Source: Candidatus Peregrinibacteria bacterium
GTDB taxonomy: Bacteria; Patescibacteriota; Gracilibacteria; UBA1369; JABINC01
NCBI GenBank assembly: GCA_018697675.1
Contig: JABINC010000017.1
Coordinates: 1 to 61,747 of the forward strand
Direction of reading: 5' to 3'
Length of the DNA stretch: 61,747 nt
The notes beneath the pieces are model-generated. The model did no database searches, was not told the DNA's origin, and saw nothing but the letters and a program-made list of their open reading frames with translations. Position 1 is the first letter of the stretch, and every line of letters starts with the position of its first letter. A program made the translations under genes and the position numbers. Positions 1 through 9,376 of this stretch are shown here, piece by piece.

Positions 1-42
1 AAAGATGAATTATCTGCAGATCCAGATTTACAAGAAGGCTAG
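1..42 (+). CDS. C-terminal end of a truncated CDS (...KDELSADPDLQEG*)
   Basis: Frame 1 reads aaa gat gaa tta tct gca gat cca gat tta caa gaa ggc tag; cut by the window edge. Confidence 0.45.
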   Translation, partial: KDELSADPDLQEG

Positions 43-125
43 TTTCCCCCTTCTAAAAAAAAGGGAAATCAAATTTGTTCTTTGTTCTCAAAATTCCAAT
101 CCTTATTCAGGAGTGGGAAATGTAT

Positions 126-310
126 TTCATGTAACGGCCAGTTTCTATCTGAAGTTGTGACCGAGAGTGATGATACAATACATGATCATCTAAACGAGGG
201 AAACAATTTGAGTGGAGTGAGCTGCAAGCGAACGAACCAGATAGAAACTTGTTACATGAGTCGAGCTTTAGCGAAGACCAAGCCAGAGTGCAGCGTCCCG
301 AAGGGCTGGC
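126..310 (+). ncRNA. Candidate structured RNA (unknown class; strand uncertain)
   Basis: Long-range inverted repeat TCATGTAAC-ggcc-AGTTTCTATCTG (127-151) with CAGATAGAAACT-t-GTTACATGA (238-259), inner GATGAT/ATCATC stem, and a 3' hairpin GCCAG...CCCGAAGGG...CTGGC (282-310). Confidence 0.4.
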
Positions 311-324
311 GCAGAGTCCACCTA

Positions 325-1224
325 CTATTTCAAGTGCTCATTGAAGAAGTATTTATCAATATTTCCACTAGATCCTACTGTATTTTGAATATAGTACAGT
401 ATGAAACCAATAGCTCTACTGACAATGAGTGCTTGAGAGCGTTCTTTATTTTTCACCATCGTTCCAAATTTGTACGTCGCCTTTTTCTCCCTTGGGTTTG
501 CAATTGCAAAATTATGTGGAGGATCATTCTGCACTATTGCATGTATAAATCCGTCTAAACTAGTAATAATATCGATTTCTGGCTTATATTTAGAAGTAAT
601 CCAAACGTGTTCAATACTTTTTGGAGATTTAGTTCCTTTAGTTAGTTTCGCAGTTGGGTTGGAACGTAAACTTTTACTATGTTCTAAACCAATTATGCCA
701 ATGATTGGATTTGCACAATATCCTCCGGTCAATCCGCCACCTAGTTCAACCCCACCAGGTAAAAGTTTCTTTTTATTATATTTATTTACCCCAACTTTTG
801 AAATAATATCATGTATATGCTCAAAAGCTCCTTTTCTTTTCTTTGTTCCAAGTAAGCTGTATTTATCAATTTTTCTTTTTATTTCAAATATTCCTACAAC
901 AGATTCTAAAGGGACTATTTCCATTCCGCTTTCTTTGTCGACGATGAATATTGAATGAGGAACTAGAGTATCAACAACAATCATATCAATTTGTGGAGAT
1001 ATATTTGGCTCTTTTGATTTACTTTCAGCGGAGACAATATATCCGTGTGTTACGTGAAACCTTTTTGGTAATATATTTTTAAATATTTCTCGTATTTCAT
1101 TTTCTACTAAACTGCCAGAAATCGATATGTTCTTTGTATACTGATGTGACAACAATGACTTCTCAAGCAAGTATTCAATATACTTTATATTTAGGTGAAA
1201 AAGGTCTTTGTATGTTTTTCCCAT
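325..1224 (-). CDS. DUF6602-like protein
   Basis: 299 aa ORF; pattern GSLVENEIREIFKNILPKRFHVTHGYIVSAES...SPQIDMIVVD...FEIKRK resembles DUF6602/nuclease-like proteins. Confidence 0.6.
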   Translation of the reverse strand: MGKTYKDLFHLNIKYIEYLLEKSLLSHQYTKNISISGSLVENEIREIFKNILPKRFHVTHGYIVSAESKSKEPNISPQIDMIVVDTLVPHSIFIVDKESGMEIVPLESVVGIFEIKRKIDKYSLLGTKKRKGAFEHIHDIISKVGVNKYNKKKLLPGGVELGGGLTGGYCANPIIGIIGLEHSKSLRSNPTAKLTKGTKSPKSIEHVWITSKYKPEIDIITSLDGFIHAIVQNDPPHNFAIANPREKKATYKFGTMVKNKERSQALIVSRAIGFILYYIQNTVGSSGNIDKYFFNEHLK

Positions 1225-1338
1225 TTTATTGATTTAGTAGGTGGATTTTATGTAACTCGTTTTTAGGCGCGATATTTTAGAGTTTTTTTAAGTCTGTGTG
1301 GTATAGGGGGGATATTAATATCCTTTAATATTCTCTCT

Positions 1339-2313
1339 ATGGAGACAAATTATCATAGTTTGGGGCAAATAGAAACTTTTTTGGAAGCGACTAAAAATGA
1401 GTTGACGATTAGGCGGTATAGTTCTAAAACGGTGAAGAGTTATTTATCTTGTTTGAAACGGTATTTTTGTTTTGTTGAAGCGCAAAATCGAGGTTTTGCG
1501 GAAGTGGATGAAAGGTTGGTGAAACTTTTCTTGTTGGAGGAATTAGATGGGCAGAGTGGATCGACCCTCAACCTATATTTAAGTGCGATTAAGTTTTTTT
1601 ATCGGCAGGTTGCAAAAGTGGATTTTTTTGTGGATATGAAATTTGTGCGAACGCGTAAGAAATTGCCAGTTGTTTTATCCAGATGTGAGATTATGAGATG
1701 TTTGGAATCATTAGTGAATCGGAAACATCGACTGATGATTGCGCTTGCATATGGGGCGGGGTTGAGGGTAAGTGAGGTGGTTAACTTGAAAATTCGAGAT
1801 TTGGATTTTGAAAAAGGGCTTATTTATGTGAGAAATCCTAAAGGTGGTCGTGATAGGGTCACCTTACTCCCTCGGAATTTGTATAGAGATATTGAAGATC
1901 TTCTTTGGTCTAGACGAAGAGGTCTTGGAGTCTCAGAATGTGAGAAACAATTCTTTGGGCGGCAAGGATTGAACTCAAAATGTGAATTAGGGACGGATTT
2001 CTGTGGGCAGGTACTGGGGAATTTTTATCTTTTTTGTAGTGAGAGGAAATTTAAACCCAAAATTGGTGGGAGAATGAGCGTGCGAACAGTTCAACAAGTA
2101 TTCAAAACTGCTCTTAAAAAAGCTGGAATTATGAAAAACGCTACTTTTCATTCCCTCCGGCATAGTTTTGCTACTCATCTTCTCGAAAATGGCGTAGATT
2201 TACGTAAAATCCAAACTTTACTTGGTCATCGAGACATCAGAACCACCTTAGTTTACACGAAAATAACTGACCATGGTCTCCAGGTGGTGAAAAGCCCTTT
2301 CGATGAATTTTAA
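1339..2313 (+). CDS. Tyrosine recombinase/integrase (XerC/D-like)
   Basis: N-terminal SAM-like region; catalytic motifs AYGAGLRVSEVVNLKIRDLD, HSLRHSFATHLLENGVDLRKIQTLLGH and YTKI. Confidence 0.93.
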   Translation: METNYHSLGQIETFLEATKNELTIRRYSSKTVKSYLSCLKRYFCFVEAQNRGFAEVDERLVKLFLLEELDGQSGSTLNLYLSAIKFFYRQVAKVDFFVDMKFVRTRKKLPVVLSRCEIMRCLESLVNRKHRLMIALAYGAGLRVSEVVNLKIRDLDFEKGLIYVRNPKGGRDRVTLLPRNLYRDIEDLLWSRRRGLGVSECEKQFFGRQGLNSKCELGTDFCGQVLGNFYLFCSERKFKPKIGGRMSVRTVQQVFKTALKKAGIMKNATFHSLRHSFATHLLENGVDLRKIQTLLGHRDIRTTLVYTKITDHGLQVVKSPFDEF

Positions 2314-2407
2314 TTCTATAACCTCTTATTTTATGAAAAACCCCTCTCTGTGATGACGCAATTCGTCACTCCCTATTATATTCTCAACTTCAGTTTCAGT
2401 TTTAGCC

Positions 2408-2436
2408 TCAACTTCAACTTCAACTTCAACTTCAAC
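2408..2436. repeat. Tandem hexanucleotide repeat (ACTTCA)n with degenerate copies from about 2384
   Basis: Direct reading: tcaacttcaacttcaacttcaacttcaac. Confidence 0.85.
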
Positions 2437-2826
2437 CTTTCCAATTGCCTATATCTTTCAACTCTTCACTTTTAGACGCAATATTACGAGTCATTTCGAA
2501 GGTTATATTTAACCCCAATAGCCAACTCAATATTTTCGCTTATATATGCCATTCTTGTAACAAGTTGTATGCAGATAACCCTTGTCTTTATTTAAGCCAT
2601 CTATGGTTAAGTTTTTAGACGCAATATAATTTATATATACAATATCGTATGTAACTCTCTACAATTCTAGGCTCCGTAAGTTAGACTGTGGAGAGTTGGT
2701 TTATTCTGTTCCATCATTATTTCTTTGTAAATATTCTCTTGCCGTAAGAAGACGCTTTATATAGAATTCCCCTGCCCTTTTTGAAGGGATGATGGTGTCC
2801 CGTAAGCGGTTCGCTATCAAGAGAGT

Positions 2827-2902
2827 GCGCGAGTAGCTCAGTGGATAGAGCAGTAGCCTTCTAAGCTATTGGTCGCAGGTTCGATTCCTGCCTCGCGCGC
2901 CA
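2827..2902 (+). tRNA. tRNA-Arg(UCU), CCA encoded
   Basis: GCGCGAG acceptor pairs CTCGCGC; anticodon arm GTAGC-CTTCTAA-GCTAT; T arm GCAGG-TTCGATT-CCTGC; 3' G-CCA. Confidence 0.96.
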
Positions 2903-2911
2903 TTTTTGTGT

Positions 2912-3595
2912 TTAAAAAGCGGGTATATGGTCGAGAGCCAAGAAGATAAGCATGGCAATGCAGTTGTTTACCATGTGAAATGCGATGGTTGGAATGACTG
3001 AGTAATTAGCTTTTTTGTAGAGGTAATTTAGGATTAGGGAGAGTAAAAATATTCCTGCTATGGTTTGGAATTGGAAGTGGAGAAAGGCGAATATTCCGGC
3101 TGTGATAATTGATGCTGGGACAAATGAATAGCGTTTTAAGAATGTTTGCAGTAGGAAGCCTCTGAAGAATATTTCTTCGATAATTGGTGCAATTATCACT
3201 ACTATTATGGCTCCAACTACTTTTGTGGAGGTGTTGCCCTGGAGGAAAGGCAGGGCTTCCTGTGGGTCAAACCCTGGGATGTTGAATGGGAGTATGACAG
3301 ATAGGAGTGTCATGAGAATTCCTGCGAGAAACAGAAGTCCGTATCCGAGGAAAACTAGTTTGATTGTTTGTTTTATTGGATGTGGGTGGAAATGAAAATT
3401 GAGGCTTAGGTCTTTTGCTTTTAATTGTTTTTTTATGATAAGAATTCCCAAAGGAATAGCAAATGTGAGAACTGTAATCGAGTATATTGCTGTCAGGGCA
3501 ATAGCTGTGAATTCTTCGGGGACCGCTATCCAATTAAATTCTTGAAAGGCTAGTATTGCTATGTTTAGGGCAGCGTAAACCCCGAGGATTTTCAT
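2912..3595 (-). CDS. CPBP (CAAX-like) family intramembrane metalloprotease
   Basis: Multi-TM; motifs EEIFFRGFLL, FAFLHF and HMVNN. Confidence 0.9.
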   Translation of the reverse strand: MKILGVYAALNIAILAFQEFNWIAVPEEFTAIALTAIYSITVLTFAIPLGILIIKKQLKAKDLSLNFHFHPHPIKQTIKLVFLGYGLLFLAGILMTLLSVILPFNIPGFDPQEALPFLQGNTSTKVVGAIIVVIIAPIIEEIFFRGFLLQTFLKRYSFVPASIITAGIFAFLHFQFQTIAGIFLLSLILNYLYKKANYSVIPTIAFHMVNNCIAMLIFLALDHIPAF

Positions 3596-3772
3596 GCCCT
3601 CATTGAATGACCATTTTGTATTTAAGAGTTTTTTTATAGGTAAGTTGGTTAATTTGGTGGTTATGTGTAGATTAGTTTTGCGATGTAACTTTATTGTAAT
3701 GTGAAGAGTCTTTCAAGTTGTATAGAAGCTGGCTATCTATTATAGTGCCTATCGGAATTTAAATATTTTTAG

Positions 3773-4828
3773 ATGATTGAAGATAATCCTGCAAATGTTA
3801 GTAGTGGAGAGGCTGTGGCCGATGGAGCTGAGGCGGTGGATGATCGTTTGGTGGAGGGGAATTTTAAGACGTATGACCAATTTGAGAACAAGCTTAGACC
3901 TCAGAATTTAGTAGAATATGTTGGGCAGGCAGGAATTAAGGCGAATTTGGGTATTTCTTTGCAAGCTTCGCTAAAACGCGGGGAGCCACTTGAACATGTA
4001 CTGCTTTATGGACCGCCGGGGCTCGGCAAAACTACTCTTGCTGGAATTATCGCAAATGAAATGGGTGCTAATTTAAAAATAACTTCTGGGCCAGCGCTTG
4101 AAAAGCAAGGTGATATTGTAGCGATTTTGACCAATCTGCAAGATGGAGATGTGCTTTTTATAGATGAAATTCATCGCACCAAGGCTCCGATCGAAGAAGT
4201 TTTATACAGTGCAATGGAAGATTTTTGTGTGGATATAATCATAGGCAAAGGGCCATCTGCCAGGTCTATGCGGATTCAATTGCCTCATTTTACGCTAATT
4301 GGTGCTACTACCAAGGTTTCTATGCTTTCAAATCCTCTTCATGATAGATTTGGAAATATTTATAAGCTCCAATTTTATAGTGAAGAAGAAATTGCAACTA
4401 TTTTACTTCGCTCTGCAAAAATCTTGGGAGCTAAAATTAATGAAAAAGCTGCTGAGCGACTAGCTTGCGCATCTAGGCGTACTCCCCGTATAGCAAATCG
4501 GCTTCTTAGGAGAGTTCGGGACTACGCGGAAATCTATGATATTGCAGAAATAGACCTAAAAAGCACAGAGAAAACTCTCGATATGCTGGGAATTGATATT
4601 TTGGGACTCGACCAAAATGACCGTGAACTTCTAATTACTATAGCTCAGAAATTTCGCGGTGGCCCTGTTGGCCTAAACACTCTCTCTGCTGCAACTTCAG
4701 AAGAAGAAGGTACTATCGAAGATATGTACGAACCATTCCTACTCCAACTCGGATTCCTAGAAAGAACTTCAAAAGGTCGCAAAATCACAGATAGAGCGCT
4801 TGAACATCTTGGGATCAATTTATTTTAA
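3773..4828 (+). CDS. ruvB: Holliday junction branch migration DNA helicase RuvB
   Basis: LRPQNLVEYVGQ, GPPGLGKTTLAGIIANE, FIDEIHR, GATT, C-terminal RuvB winged helix. Confidence 0.97.
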   Translation: MIEDNPANVSSGEAVADGAEAVDDRLVEGNFKTYDQFENKLRPQNLVEYVGQAGIKANLGISLQASLKRGEPLEHVLLYGPPGLGKTTLAGIIANEMGANLKITSGPALEKQGDIVAILTNLQDGDVLFIDEIHRTKAPIEEVLYSAMEDFCVDIIIGKGPSARSMRIQLPHFTLIGATTKVSMLSNPLHDRFGNIYKLQFYSEEEIATILLRSAKILGAKINEKAAERLACASRRTPRIANRLLRRVRDYAEIYDIAEIDLKSTEKTLDMLGIDILGLDQNDRELLITIAQKFRGGPVGLNTLSAATSEEEGTIEDMYEPFLLQLGFLERTSKGRKITDRALEHLGINLF

Positions 4829-4875
4829 GAATGTCTTGTTTGTTTTAAGAAAAATAAAAATTTAATTAAAATTCT

Positions 4876-6345
4876 ATGAAAAAAATACTAATTGCTATTT
4901 TTATACCTGTTTTTCTTTTTGTTATGACCGGATGTGGAAGTTCTGAAGTAGAAAACACTATGGAGGGCGCAAAAGTAGACTACGTCGGCACATTGAAAAG
5001 CCTCGGCGAAATCTCGGTAGAAGGCAAAGCTGATCATATTCTAGAAACAGCTGGAGAGGATGTTTATTATGTCTACAGCGAATTTCTGGATCTAGATAAA
5101 GCCAAATATCGAGATGCCCGTGTTCAAATAATTGGCGAAGTTGTATCTGTTACTGAATCTGGCAAAGAGATTATTGCTATCAAAAGTATTATCCCTATTT
5201 CAAGGGAAACTGTGGAAGAGGATTCAGTGGAAGAAACTCCTAAAAAATATCAAAACCTTGAGCTTGGGTTTCGTATAGAAAATATGATTGCCTGGAAATT
5301 CGTATCTGACGAGGGAGGTAAAATTGAATTTGAGAAAGATGGTGCAAAATTCACGCTTTCCCGTCATGAAAACGGCTCTGCGTCATCTCTGGATGAATGG
5401 CTTATATTAAATGAAAAATCAAACACCTCCCCTACTCTACTTGGGCCTGATTCATTGAAATCATACCTTGTGGAGGAAGAAGGTGTATTCACCTATTTTG
5501 TATCTAGAACAGATGAATTTATTTATGAAATTTCAGGAGAATACCCAAGTTACAATCTTAAAAATGAGCTACTGACAATAGTAAATTCTTTCCGATTTGT
5601 CCCTATGAAAGAAGTAGAAAAAATTGTTGAGGAAGAGGCTGCAGATGCTGATTATGCTCTTGCAAAAGCCTATTTTAATAAAAATTTAAATGACCTCACT
5701 CCTGATTATGGCGGCAGTAATTACATAATGAAACGATTAGAATTCAGCGTTGATAAAGAAGAGAATAGTTTTGTTTATATTGTTTATGAAGATGACAAGA
5801 GCGAATATATGGCACTTTTTGAATATGAGGTACTTCGAGGTGGGGTTGTGAATGTGGTTACGCATGGATATTTCACTCCTGGAGTTATCGTGGATTGGGA
5901 CTTAAAAGATGGCGAAGACCTAGCCAAGGGGCGGGAGAAGACAATTATCTACAATGATGAGGCTCCTGTCGTAACAGTAGAAGAAGGTTATCGTCTTTTC
6001 GAAAGTGGCCCTTTTGATTTCACCGTGCAATATCCATCAAATTGGTATGTCCAGGGGCAAGGCGGCAAATACCTCTTCAATGACGCTCCGCTTGATGGCA
6101 CGTACCTTATGTATATAGAAGTTCAAAAGAAAAAGATGTCAGATGTTATAGCTGATATTCCTTTTAGTTTTGAGAGTACCGATCTTGTTATTGCTAGAGA
6201 GAGTTTCATAGCTAGGCCTATCAAGGATAAAGACGGTCTGTACATAGTCTCTTCGCGCAATGATGGGGATGAGGCATACGTTCTCTGGGCAGAAAAAACT
6301 CACGAGTCTATCCTTATAAAGATGGCTAATAGGATTGTAGATTAA
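4876..6345 (+). CDS. Putative lipoprotein
   Basis: N-terminus MKKILIAIFIPVFLFVMTGC (lipobox); 489 aa. Confidence 0.7.
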   Translation: MKKILIAIFIPVFLFVMTGCGSSEVENTMEGAKVDYVGTLKSLGEISVEGKADHILETAGEDVYYVYSEFLDLDKAKYRDARVQIIGEVVSVTESGKEIIAIKSIIPISRETVEEDSVEETPKKYQNLELGFRIENMIAWKFVSDEGGKIEFEKDGAKFTLSRHENGSASSLDEWLILNEKSNTSPTLLGPDSLKSYLVEEEGVFTYFVSRTDEFIYEISGEYPSYNLKNELLTIVNSFRFVPMKEVEKIVEEEAADADYALAKAYFNKNLNDLTPDYGGSNYIMKRLEFSVDKEENSFVYIVYEDDKSEYMALFEYEVLRGGVVNVVTHGYFTPGVIVDWDLKDGEDLAKGREKTIIYNDEAPVVTVEEGYRLFESGPFDFTVQYPSNWYVQGQGGKYLFNDAPLDGTYLMYIEVQKKKMSDVIADIPFSFESTDLVIARESFIARPIKDKDGLYIVSSRNDGDEAYVLWAEKTHESILIKMANRIVD

Positions 6346-6452
6346 TTTTTTTGTAACCTTTTGACAGCTTTCGCATTTTAGCTTGTGAGAACGTAAAAAA
6401 TTCAAAATTCAAATTTCAACTTATTTCAATTTTACAATTTAACCCTATAAAA

Positions 6453-9170
6453 ATGTCTAAATTGAAAAGATTACTAAAAAACGTCCTATCTATTGGGACT
6501 TCCGTAGCAGTGGTATTCGCATTGCTTTCTCAGAGCGTACTTGCTCTTTCACCGATTCCTCAGCCTGATCTTACCGTTCAGGATATTTTCCTAGATGGAG
6601 CTACACTCAATATTAAAGTGGCCAACACCGGAGTTGTAAATGCTGACCCAAGTATAAATGGTTATACTTATATATGGGTAGATGACATGATTTCTCCAAG
6701 ATGGACTTACAATTGGATGACCCTGAATAAGTCTTTCTTAAAAAGAGATGGTTTTCTTCTTATGAAACCCATGAATTTGTATGGAGAACACACTGTCATG
6801 GTATGTGTTGATAATTCTGATTTGGTCGCTGAGTCAGATGAATTCAACAATTGTCGCACTGAAACTATAGGTCAAGCGGAAGAGCCAGTTGAAGAACCAG
6901 TTGAAGAGCCTGGATCAGGACCTGAACCAGTAGTTATTCGACCTGATCTTACTGTTACAAGAATTTCTAGAGATGTTGACAGTAATAGGCTTGATATTAA
7001 GCTTACAAATTTAGGTAATGGTCCTGTAGAAAATGATAATGCACGAGTATATGTTCATGTAGATAACATCCAGCGTGTAAATCATAACTTTAGAGTTCTT
7101 ACCAATGACGGATTTATGGAGCAAGGCGGTTCGGGAACTTTTCAGCCATTAACCTTTGGAACTTTCCCATTGACGGCAAATGTTTCTCATAAGATTCGTG
7201 TTTGTGTAGATGCGACCTCTTTGATTACTGAATCGAATGAGCACAATAACTGTCTTACTCAACATCTAACTTATACAGAGGCTCTGCCAGAATTGATTGA
7301 CCTTAAGGTTTCTGATATTCGTGTCGAGGGTTCTAATAACATACTGACAGTTGATGTGAGAGGTTACGGAGATGTTGAGCTGCCACATACTACAAATGGG
7401 CATACATATATATACGTTGATAATATGAGTTCTCCACGTTGGACTTACAATTGGAGCTCTCTTTCTAATAAGAATTTCCTAAATGGGCATGGGCAACATG
7501 CGCAAATTCAACCAAGTGCTCTTGGTGGAGGTGAGCACACAATTAAAGCCTGTGTGGACGCCCTAAATGCTGTTGAGGAATCAGATGAAGACAATAACTG
7601 TCGTACTGAAGTTGTGCATGTAGAAGTCGAGGATAACAATGGAGATACGGTGGAGCCTGAACCAGCTCCAAGCGCCCCTACGAGCGGCGCAGATCTTATT
7701 GTTACCAATGTAAGTTTTGTGTCTATCAAGGATAATGAATATCGTGCTGTTCCTTATGAAATGCACGTAACTGTGAAAAACCAAGGAACTGAGGCGGCCT
7801 ATACAAATTACCCATCTACTGGAATGCCTATTTGGATTCAAAATACTGCAGATGAAAATGAAAGGTGGATGTATGAGTGGTTTTCTGGAAAAAATGACGG
7901 ATTAATGCTCTCTCCTGGACACTTCAAAACTTATACATACACTTTTGATGAGATGGTGTTTGGACAGTTGGAGGCAGAGTTCAAAAATATGTTCAATGAA
8001 GGATATAATGCATATGAAGTTATAGTTGATAAAAACTTTAGAGATATTGATGTCTCTTCAGGTTCGCATACAAATGGAGTTGTAAATGAATCAAATGAAA
8101 ACAATAATTCTTATTCGACAGCACTTCATATAGACTCAGGAAGTTCTTCTTCTAACAACAATTCTGGTAATTCTTCTGGGCCTATCGGGCTTGAGTATGA
8201 TGTAGAGATTAGCTCTAGTCCTGCTGCTACTTATGTATCTAGAGGGAAAGGCGAAATTAAAGTGAAGAAAGGTGATACAGTTGTATTTACTAGGAAAGTA
8301 GATTCGGGGAATTCTGTGAATGGTGGATGGGTATGGAATTTTGATAAGCATATGCTTGGCTGTGAGGCTTTTCCAGATTTCGATAGCCCTACATTCCGTT
8401 GTACAGTTAAAAAAGAAGGGATTGGGAAGGTGTCTATCACTATGTATCCTGTTACAGCTGACGGAGTTCAGCACAAAGTTCATTCAAATACAATCTATGT
8501 AACAACTAAGGATCCTGACACATTCACTCCTTTCAATGGAACTGTTACTACTGGGACTAATTCTTCTTCTAATAATGCAAATATTGATCTTCCACCTGCT
8601 GGATTTGAAAATGATGTAAATACAGGCTCTGGAAACGTTTCTAATCCGTTCTCGGACACAAATACTAGAACTCTAGCTGGTAAGGCGGCAGCGTCGCTTT
8701 ATCACTGGGGAATTATTGGAGGATTTCCTGATGGACAATTCAAAGGGGCTCGGTCTGTGAATCGTGCTGAAGCAGCTAAATTCCTTCTCTTGAGTAGATA
8801 TGAGAGCGTACCTAATAACTCAAATAGTGGGGTCTTCCGAGATGTTCTGGATGGAGAATGGTACACAAAATACGTAATGACTGCCGCTGCTCTGCACATC
8901 ATAAACGGATATGCTGATGGGACTTTCAAACCTGCTGATACTGTAAACACTGCGGAGTTCCTGAAAATGCTTACTCTGACATTTGATCTACAGCAAAACA
9001 TGAGTCATTCATTCACAGATGTGCCTAGAGGTGATTGGTATGCTAAATACGCTGGGATCGCTAATACGTACAATTTATTCCCAGACAGAGGAAATCGTTT
9101 AGAGCCAGCTCGTGAGCTTACTCGTAACGAAGTAGCTGTAGCTATCTACAACTACCTCAGTCAGAGATAG
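6453..9170 (+). CDS. Surface protein with CARDB repeats and C-terminal SLH domains
   Basis: Signal peptide; repeated PDLTV...vCVD...ESDEFNNC units; three C-terminal SLH-like units (IIGGFPDGQFKGARSVNRAEAAKFLL, IINGYADGTFKPADTVNTAEFLKML, ELTRNEVAVAIYNYL). Confidence 0.88.
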   Translation: MSKLKRLLKNVLSIGTSVAVVFALLSQSVLALSPIPQPDLTVQDIFLDGATLNIKVANTGVVNADPSINGYTYIWVDDMISPRWTYNWMTLNKSFLKRDGFLLMKPMNLYGEHTVMVCVDNSDLVAESDEFNNCRTETIGQAEEPVEEPVEEPGSGPEPVVIRPDLTVTRISRDVDSNRLDIKLTNLGNGPVENDNARVYVHVDNIQRVNHNFRVLTNDGFMEQGGSGTFQPLTFGTFPLTANVSHKIRVCVDATSLITESNEHNNCLTQHLTYTEALPELIDLKVSDIRVEGSNNILTVDVRGYGDVELPHTTNGHTYIYVDNMSSPRWTYNWSSLSNKNFLNGHGQHAQIQPSALGGGEHTIKACVDALNAVEESDEDNNCRTEVVHVEVEDNNGDTVEPEPAPSAPTSGADLIVTNVSFVSIKDNEYRAVPYEMHVTVKNQGTEAAYTNYPSTGMPIWIQNTADENERWMYEWFSGKNDGLMLSPGHFKTYTYTFDEMVFGQLEAEFKNMFNEGYNAYEVIVDKNFRDIDVSSGSHTNGVVNESNENNNSYSTALHIDSGSSSSNNNSGNSSGPIGLEYDVEISSSPAATYVSRGKGEIKVKKGDTVVFTRKVDSGNSVNGGWVWNFDKHMLGCEAFPDFDSPTFRCTVKKEGIGKVSITMYPVTADGVQHKVHSNTIYVTTKDPDTFTPFNGTVTTGTNSSSNNANIDLPPAGFENDVNTGSGNVSNPFSDTNTRTLAGKAAASLYHWGIIGGFPDGQFKGARSVNRAEAAKFLLLSRYESVPNNSNSGVFRDVLDGEWYTKYVMTAAALHIINGYADGTFKPADTVNTAEFLKMLTLTFDLQQNMSHSFTDVPRGDWYAKYAGIANTYNLFPDRGNRLEPARELTRNEVAVAIYNYLSQR

Positions 9171-9232
9171 AGCCCCTACTCTGTTGCGGTTTAGGATCTG
9201 GCAGGGAATAGAATCTTTTAAATAAAGTTTAA

Positions 9233-9276
9233 GGCTCTCGGACTTCAATGTTCGGGGGTCTTATTTTTTGATTTCT
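9233..9276 (+). terminator. Rho-independent terminator-like hairpin
   Basis: GGCTCTCGGAC-ttcaat-GTTCGGGGGTC (with G:T pairs) then TTATTTTTT. Confidence 0.7.
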
Positions 9277-9376
9277 TTTAACAGTAATTATTAATTTCTA
9301 ACCCTTCTCTAACATGCATAAATATGATATAATATTAGGATTTGTAAATTTTATTAAAATCCTAACCAAACGGTTT

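Noticed and set aside
82-958. Plus-strand ORFs of 158 and 162 aa opposite the DUF6602-like gene.
   Set aside because: They overlap a well-supported minus-strand CDS and a structured inverted repeat; composition not protein-like.
1339-2612. Integron hypothesis: recombinase ending in a ...VKSPFDEF motif, with ATTTAAC (2507) and GTTAAGT (2606) resembling attC outer boxes.
   Set aside because: The SP[LF]D ending is common in ordinary phage/Xer-type recombinases, no cassette array follows, and the inner pairing is weak in AT-rich DNA.
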